The translations under genes and the position numbers were made by a program. Positions 8,732 through 13,500 of a DNA stretch of 13,500 bases are shown here, piece by piece. The notes below the pieces were generated by a model. The model did not search any database. It was not told where the DNA came from and worked only from the letters and a program-made list of their open reading frames with translations. The number at the start of each line of letters is the position of its first letter. Position 1 is the stretch's first letter. This DNA comes from Anaeromyces robustus (taxonomy: Eukaryota > Neocallimastigomycota > Neocallimastigomycetes > Neocallimastigales > Neocallimastigaceae): NCBI GenBank assembly GCA_002104895.1, contig MCFG01000170.1:116501-130000 (forward strand). The letters run 5' to 3'.

Positions 8732-8759
8732 CGAAATTAAATTTCTCTCTTTCTCTCCT

Positions 8760-10617
8760 AAAAAAACATTAACTTATAATATAATATTAATATTATCATA
8801 TGTAAAAAATGGTATATAAAATCTATATATAATTTTATAATATATTTATATTTATATATATTTTTTTCTTAAAGAAGATAAAACATAAAAAAAAGTCAAT
8901 AATAAACTACACATTTTTTTTTTATGAATATTTTAAAATAAATTAATTAATTAGTTAATTAAAAAATAAAATAAAGTAAAATAAAGTTAAAATAAAATAT
9001 AAGATAAAATAAAATATAATAAATAAATAAAAAAAAAGGAAAAAAAATCTAATAAATAGATTATTATTATTTTTGTTATGTAAAAGTACTTTGTATTATT
9101 ATTATTATTATTTTAATTTTTAATTTTTTAATTTTTTATGAAATGAAACCATTATTGAATTTCTTTTTTTTTTTTTGTATCTTTCTTTCTTTCTTTTCCT
9201 TTTTAATTTTTTTTTAAATATATAAAATACAATAAAATAAAATAAATAAAATAAATCACTTGTTAAATCCTTATTTTTATTTTTTATTATTATTCAATAT
9301 TAGTTTTTATTTTTTATTTTATTCATTCATTCATTCTCTATCATTTCCATTCCATTCAAAGTTAATTAAAATGGTTTTTTATTTTTAATAAATGGAAAAA
9401 TAAAAAAAAAATAAATTTTATTTATTTATTTTTTTTTTTTAAATTTTAAAATTTATAAAATATTAAATAAAAAAAAAAAAAAAAAATTTTTAAATTAAAA
9501 ACATGACATTTTACTTTATTTTTTTTTATTTTTTATTTTTTTTATTTAAATTAAAAAAAAATTATTTTATATTAATTTAATAAATTAAAATTAAAATTAA
9601 AATTAAATATAAAAGTTGTAACAAAATACAAAATTTATGATTAAATCCTAATTAAATAATATAATATATTAATTTATAAATATTAATAAATATTAATAAA
9701 TAAATAAATATAAATAAATATATATTATAATATATTATTTATTTAATTAGTTAAACTTATTAAATTTTAATTTTTTTTTTGATTTTTTTTTATTTTAATT
9801 GAAACAGATAAAAAAAAAAAACTAAAATAAAAATAACAATAACAATAACAATTTGTTCTTGGTGTTTTTAATAAATAATAATAATAATTAACATATTTCT
9901 TTTCTTTTCTTTTTATCTCAAAGATAGTTTTGTTACTATTCTCTATTTTTTTTATTTTTTTTATTATTTTATTATAAAAAATAAATATAAATATAAGAAA
10001 AAACATATTCTTATATATTTATATATATATTGTTTTATTTGTTTTATTTATGTTTTACTTTTTATTTATTTATTTATTTATTTTTTTTTTGACCTTTTTT
10101 TTTTTTATTTTTTTTTATTACACCTCCATTCTATAAATAGAAATTTTAATATTTATATCATAGAAAATAATATATGATATAATATATTATTAATATATAT
10201 AAATTTATATTAATAATTAATCTTAATCTTTATATTAATTTATTCCTATTTTAGTAATTCTTTAATTCTGATGTAATGGAATAATAAAATAAAGAAAAAT
10301 AAGAAAAAAGTAATAATAATATTTAAATAAGTAAATATTAAATACATAAATAGAAAAAGTAAGTAGTTAAAAAAGAAACAAACAAACAGGGATTAAATAA
10401 TAAAAATAAGAAAAAGATAAAATAAAATAAAATAAAAAAAAAGTTCATAATACTTAACTACTAAAAAATAATAATAATAATAATAAAAGGGTAATATTAA
10501 AAAGAGTAATTAAAGTATAATAAAGTTATAAAAGTGTAATAAAAGTAAAAAAAAAATAAGATAAAAAAAATAATAAACTAATTAACTAATTAACTAATTA
10601 TAAATAATAAATAATAA
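8760..10617. other. Gene-poor A/T-rich stretch
   Basis: Contains TAAA/TAAAA repeats, TTCA units with ATTCC-like variants (about 9322-9357), an AACAAT array (about 9833-9851) that would read as poly-Asn on the + strand, and CTATAAATAG in the weak palindrome TTCTATAAATAGAA (about 10130-10143). A minus-strand 79-codon frame (9767-10006) is covered under rejected items. No gene is supported. Confidence 0.5.
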
Positions 10618-10809
10618 ATAATAATAATAATAATAAGAATAAATAATATAAAAAAGAAATTTTTATTTGTTAAGACATATGCCAAACTATGAACCAATAT
10701 TATTATGATTTTATCATTTAAAAATATAAAAATGGTAAAAATGGATAATATTTTAAATTATTTATTTAGTTATTTACTTAGTTATTTACTTAGTTATTAT
10801 CCTTTATAG
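10618..10809 (+). pseudogene. Coding-like frame with one internal TGA
   Basis: From after TAA 10615-10617 the + frame runs to TAG 10807-10809 with a single TGA at 10690-10692. The left part ends INNIKKKFLFVKTYAKL. After the TGA come TNIIMILSFKNIKMVKMDN and NYLFSYLLSYLLSYYPL. An ATG at 10705 would give 34 codons. The SYLL repeats come from a 12-base tandem repeat, TTATTTACTTAG (about 10759-10797, three units). The residue set is mixed and includes A, V, D, M, P and T. TGA for Trp (TGG) or Arg (AGA/CGA) would be a one-base change. It lies just upstream of the Tyr-rich block and may be part of the same decayed gene. No family was recognised. Confidence 0.3.
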
Positions 10810-10828
10810 ATAAAATAAAGTAAAATAA

Positions 10829-11156
10829 AGTAAAATAAATCAAAATAAAATAATTCATTTATATAATAATTATTTTAATTCATTTAATAAATAGAAAAAA
10901 AATTATCATCAATTAAAACCATAAATCTTAAATTATCATAATAATAATAATTATAATTATAGTTATAGTTATAATTATTGATGATTCTAAGTTATAATTG
11001 TCATAATGATTAAAATTATAATTATAGTTATAATAATAATTATGATTATAATTATGATTATAGTTATAAAATTATGATTATGATTATAGTTATAATTATA
11101 GTTATAGTTATAATTATAGTTATGATGATGGTTATAATAATGATGGTTACAATTAA
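10829..11156 (+). pseudogene. Tyr/Asn-rich protein remnant with stops and frameshifts
   Basis: Three + frames in turn carry the same style of sequence. The first (10829-10978) reads SKINQNKIIHLYNNYFNSFN, a TAG (10892), KKNYHQLKP, a TAA (10922), then NYHNNNNYNYSYSYNY and TGATGA. The second (about 10990-11066) reads SYNCHND, a TAA (11011-11013, one base from TAT), then NYNYSYNNNYDYNYDYSY. The third (11070-11156) reads NYDYDYSYNYSYSYNYSYDD and GYNNDGYN, ending at TAA 11154-11156. The second-to-third switch is explained by two extra A bases in TATAAAATTAT (about 11067-11072). The first-to-second switch fits an extra T near 10979 and an extra A near 10989. Alternating Tyr with Asn/Ser/Asp/Gly and a Gly-Tyr-Asn end resemble low-complexity, prion-like tails. 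The alternative is a noncoding TATAATTATAGT satellite. Confidence 0.4.
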
Positions 11157-12073
11157 ATGACTTTATAATTTACTTTTATAATTATAATTATTAACTATAT
11201 TTATTATTAATTCATCCTACAATTTTATTATATATATATATATTTCTTATTTTATTTTATTTTTTTTTTATCTTTGCATTCTTTTTTAAAAAATCAAATT
11301 TTTTTTTGGTTCCATTTATTTGCCTGGAAAAATCCTAAAAAAAAATTATTAAGGTTAAAGATGAAATAAAATTTAACGAATTATTTAATTATTTACTTAT
11401 CATGAACAAAGTCTTTTTTTTTTTTTATTTTATTATTTTTTATTTTTTTATTTTTTACCCTAATTGTGTTTATTATTATTTATTATAATTAAAAAAAAAA
11501 AATCATGTCATGCTCATTTATTCATTTTTTAATTTTTTTTAATTAGTTATTATAAATATTTTGACAACTCAATCCCGTTAAAAATAATAAAAAAGGTTTC
11601 TTTCTTTTTTTTTTTTTTTTTTTTTCTTTTTTAGGATTAATTATTCCTTTTTCTTTTTTAAATAATTAAAGTTTACTTTTTTTTTTTTTTTTAAAGTTAA
11701 TCATTGAAAAATTATATAATTATAATTTTTATTATTATTATTTTTATTATTTTTTAATAATTAACATGTCATTTTTTTTTACTTTTCTAGGTATTTTTTT
11801 TTCCTTTTTAATTTTTATTATTTTATTTTTTTATTTTTCTTCAACTTTTTATTATATTATATATTATATATTATATATTATATATATTATATATTATATA
11901 TATTTATTATTTATATTTTTATTAAACCACACTTTTTTCTTTTTAGTTTCTTTTTAGTTTCTTTTTTCTTTTTATTTTTAGTATATTCTACATAAAATAA
12001 TTTTTATTTTCCCTTTTTATAATAACTAAACTATTAATTTAATTTAATTTAATTTAATTTAATAGAAGTAGTC
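11157..12073. other. A/T-rich stretch with a small higher-G+C island
   Basis: Around 11270-11400 is an island, for example GGTTCCATTTATTTGCCTGG at 11309-11328. On the minus strand it gives a TTTTTTTTAG acceptor-like border (CTA at 11335-11337) followed by DFSRQINGTKKKFDFLKKNA. A GTAAAT donor-like site 62 bases upstream (11391-11396) is also present. Another patch at 11562-11597 reads QLNPVKNNKKG on +, or FNGIELSKYL on minus. Neither can be assigned. The rest is T runs, TATATTATA alternation (about 11852-11902) and five AATTT units (12036-12060). Confidence 0.4.
12036..12060. repeat. (AATTT)5 microsatellite
   Basis: Five exact AATTT units, followed by AAT. Confidence 0.85.
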
Positions 12074-12139
12074 ATGAAATGTTTATGGATCCTTTTTTGT
12101 TTTGTATTTTTATTTTTGTATTTTCATTATTCTATTTAA
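12074..12139 (+). CDS. Possible 21-codon hydrophobic micro-ORF
   Basis: ATG at 12074 opens MKCLWILFCFVFLFLYFHYS plus Ile and TAA (12137-12139). A Lys after Met and a Trp/Cys-containing hydrophobic core look like a signal peptide. A GT (12103-12104) and a TTTTTTCAG border (about 12161-12169) could frame a short intron, making this the start of a split gene. The sequence after the AG meets a TAA at once in one frame, and the other frames show no domain. Chance is at least as likely. Confidence 0.12.
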   Translation: MKCLWILFCFVFLFLYFHYSI

Positions 12140-12530
12140 AAAAAAAATTTTTTTTTATTTCTTTTTTCAGTAAAATAGAAAAATCCAAAAAAAAAAAAAA
12201 ATAAATTAATCAATCCATAAATGAATGAATGAATGAATTAATAAATAAATAAATGTATTAATTAATAAATAAATGAATAAATCATTTTATATTCTAAAAT
12301 ATTATATTATATTATTATATATTTAATTTAAATATAATTTAATATATTGATAAATCATTGGTTTTTTTTCTCTTTTTTCTTTTTATTTATTTATTTAATT
12401 ATTTATTTAATTATTCATTTATTTTTTTCTATATATTTATATATTTTTATATATTTTACATTTTTACCTTTATTTTTTTTTTTGGTTTTTTTGGAAATTT
12501 TTAATATTGTTTTATGTGGGTGTTTATTAA
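12140..12530. other. Gene-poor A/T-rich stretch
   Basis: Contains GAATGAATGAATGAAT (about 12222-12237) and TAAA units. A 66-codon + frame (12347-12547) is nearly all F, I, L and Y from a T-rich strand and is not called a gene. Confidence 0.5.
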
Positions 12531-12606
12531 AATATATAAATATATAAATATAAATATAAATATAAATATATAAATATAAATATATAAATATAAATATATA
12601 AATATC
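12531..12606. repeat. Compound TATAAA/TATATAAA tandem array
   Basis: Units of six (TATAAA) and eight (TATATAAA) bases alternate. In the right half they form a regular 14-base higher-order unit repeated about three times. Confidence 0.8.
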
Positions 12607-12813
12607 TTATTATATATATAATATATAATTTATAATATAATTATAATATATTAATTTTATTATAGCTTTATTTATTCATTATTATTATTTAAACTTTATT
12701 TTTTAGGATAAAAGAAGAAATAAAATAAAATAAAATAAAATAAAATAAAAATATTAATATATTAATATAAAAAAAAACTTTTTAATATTTATAATTTATA
12801 GATTAAAACTTAA
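12607..12813. other. A/T-rich spacer with TAAAA repeat
   Basis: TA alternation, then a TTTTTTAG|GATAAAAG border resembling a splice acceptor (about 12701-12714), then six TAAAA-like units (about 12719-12750). No supported coding frame. Confidence 0.45.
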
Positions 12814-12945
12814 TATATTATAATATATTATAAAAATAAATTAAAATATTTGATTTATTTTCAATGGTTACAAAAAAGATATCCTATAAAAAAAAATAGA
12901 TTAAAATATAATTTAATATATACTACAAATATATTATTTAAATAA
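12814..12945 (+). other. 43-codon open frame without ATG, mixed residues
   Basis: A stop-to-stop + frame ends at TAA 12943-12945. It includes LKYLIYFQWLQKRYPIKKNR and then LKYNLIYTTNILFK. Trp, Pro, Gln and two Arg are unusual for chance frames here. No ATG opens it, and TTTATAG at about 12795-12801 could be an acceptor, but a TAA at 12811-12813 lies between. The minus strand also has an acceptor-like TTTTTATAG followed by DIFFVTIENKSNILIYFYNI, so strand is uncertain. It may be a degraded exon or chance. Confidence 0.2.
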
Positions 12946-13016
12946 AAATATATAATAATAAACTTTATATTAAATATATATGTTTAATTTAATTAATCTA
13001 TTTTAAACATTTTACA

Positions 13017-13055
<39 letters not shown>

Positions 13056-13381
13056 ATTAATTTATTAATAAATAAATGAATATATAATAAATAAATCAAT
13101 AAATCAATAAATAAATAAATGAAAATAAATGAATCAAAAAAAAATAATTATTATATTAATAGTAATAAGTTAATATAAATATATACTATTAAAAAAAAAA
13201 AATTTCAACAAAGATAATAATAATAATAATAATAAAAAATAAAGTAGTGTAATTCATATTTTTTTCAAAATTTTAGAAAAATTAAAAAAAAAAAAAAAAA
13301 AACGAATTTAAATTAATTTAAATAAATAAAAGAAAAAAAAAGTAAACTAATAAAAAAGTAATAATATTTTAAAATAAAAAA
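12946..13381. other. Gene-poor A/T-rich stretch
   Basis: TAAA and AAT repeats and A runs, including an 18-base-scale A run near 13285-13302. No mixed-residue frame was found. Confidence 0.5.
13017..13056. repeat. (TAAA)10 microsatellite
   Basis: Ten exact TAAA units, followed by looser TAAA/TCAA units to about 13120. Confidence 0.9.
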
Positions 13382-13500
13382 ATGTTATGTATAAAAAAAA
13401 TCCTTTTATTTGAATCTAATAAAGCATATATATATATATATTTTTTTTTTAGTAATTATTATATATATTATATATATATATTTATTATTATAATAAAAAT
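13382..13500 (+). CDS. Possible ORF running off the right edge
   Basis: ATG at 13382 opens MLCIKKILLFESNKAY and then a Tyr-Ile alternation from TA repeats. The frame stays open to the last base (39 codons). The first 16 residues are mixed; the rest is repeat-driven. It could be the 5' end of the next gene or chance. An AG after a T run (13451-13452) could also be an acceptor. Confidence 0.15.
   Translation, partial: MLCIKKILLFESNKAYIYIYFFFSNYYIYYIYIFIIIIK

Noticed and set aside
9767-10006. 79-codon minus-strand ORF with KTPRTNCYCYCY
   Set aside because: The Cys-Tyr repeat is the reverse of a simple AACAAT array and the ends are poly-Phe or Lys. A mixed middle (ENSNKTIFEIKRKEKKYVN) is not enough for a gene call.
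10130-10143. CTATAAATAG as a TATA box
   Set aside because: TATAAA strings are everywhere in this window and no gene starts within reach.
11307-11330. GGTTCC as part of a tRNA T-arm
   Set aside because: No acceptor stem, anticodon arm or D-arm can be built around it.
11766-11957. 63-codon + ORF
   Set aside because: Almost only F, I, Y and L across a T-rich tract and a TATATTATA alternation.
12347-12547. 66-codon + ORF
   Set aside because: Low-complexity hydrophobic translation of T-rich DNA, ending in the TATAAA array.

Overview
The window is an extremely A+T-rich eukaryotic nuclear segment. By eye, G+C is about a tenth or less, in long A and T runs, TA alternations and AAAT/AAT microsatellites. 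I see no prokaryotic operon structure, tRNA, rRNA, CRISPR array or recognisable transposon. Intron-like borders and 3-nt and 4-nt repeats suggest a protist or fungus with extreme noncoding AT bias. An anaerobic gut fungus (Neocallimastigomycota) is my best guess because such gene-poor deserts are common there. Dictyostelids or other AT-rich protists remain possible. This is inference from composition only.

Only one stretch is convincingly part of a real gene. At the left edge, positions 145-209 on the + strand are the last exon of a gene whose body lies upstream. It encodes the C-terminal half of a RanBP2/NZF-type zinc finger with a ubiquitin-binding-like signature. The first 143 bases contain no G and look like the 3' part of its last intron.

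From about 210 to the right end the window is a gene desert of roughly 13 kb. Long hydrophobic frames rich in F, I, Y and L arise here because T-rich strands lack stop codons, and I do not treat them as genes. A few islands stand out by mixed amino-acid content, slightly higher G+C or broken-frame structure. They are a 35-codon ORF (1371-1478), an open frame over an AAC-AGY hexamer repeat (4774-4965), an acidic split peptide with GT-AG borders (5392-5674), a minus-strand small membrane-protein-like ORF cut by an 8-bp tandem duplication (7522-7835), and a Tyr/Asn-rich block broken by frameshifts and stops (10618-11156). Weaker islands lie at 12814-12945 and at the right edge (13382-13500). I read these as possible decayed genes or young, unannotated small genes. 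None has a recognised family.

Repeats include 43 consecutive TAAA units with one substitution (6574-6745), ten TAAA units (13017-13056), a compound 6+8-nt TATAAA/TATATAAA array (12531-12606), a recurring TTTTTCTGTATT motif (3890-3995) and a C-free purine-rich tract (8558-8731). I found no confident new biological system. The two broken-gene candidates at 7522-7835 and 10618-11156 are the most worthwhile follow-ups.
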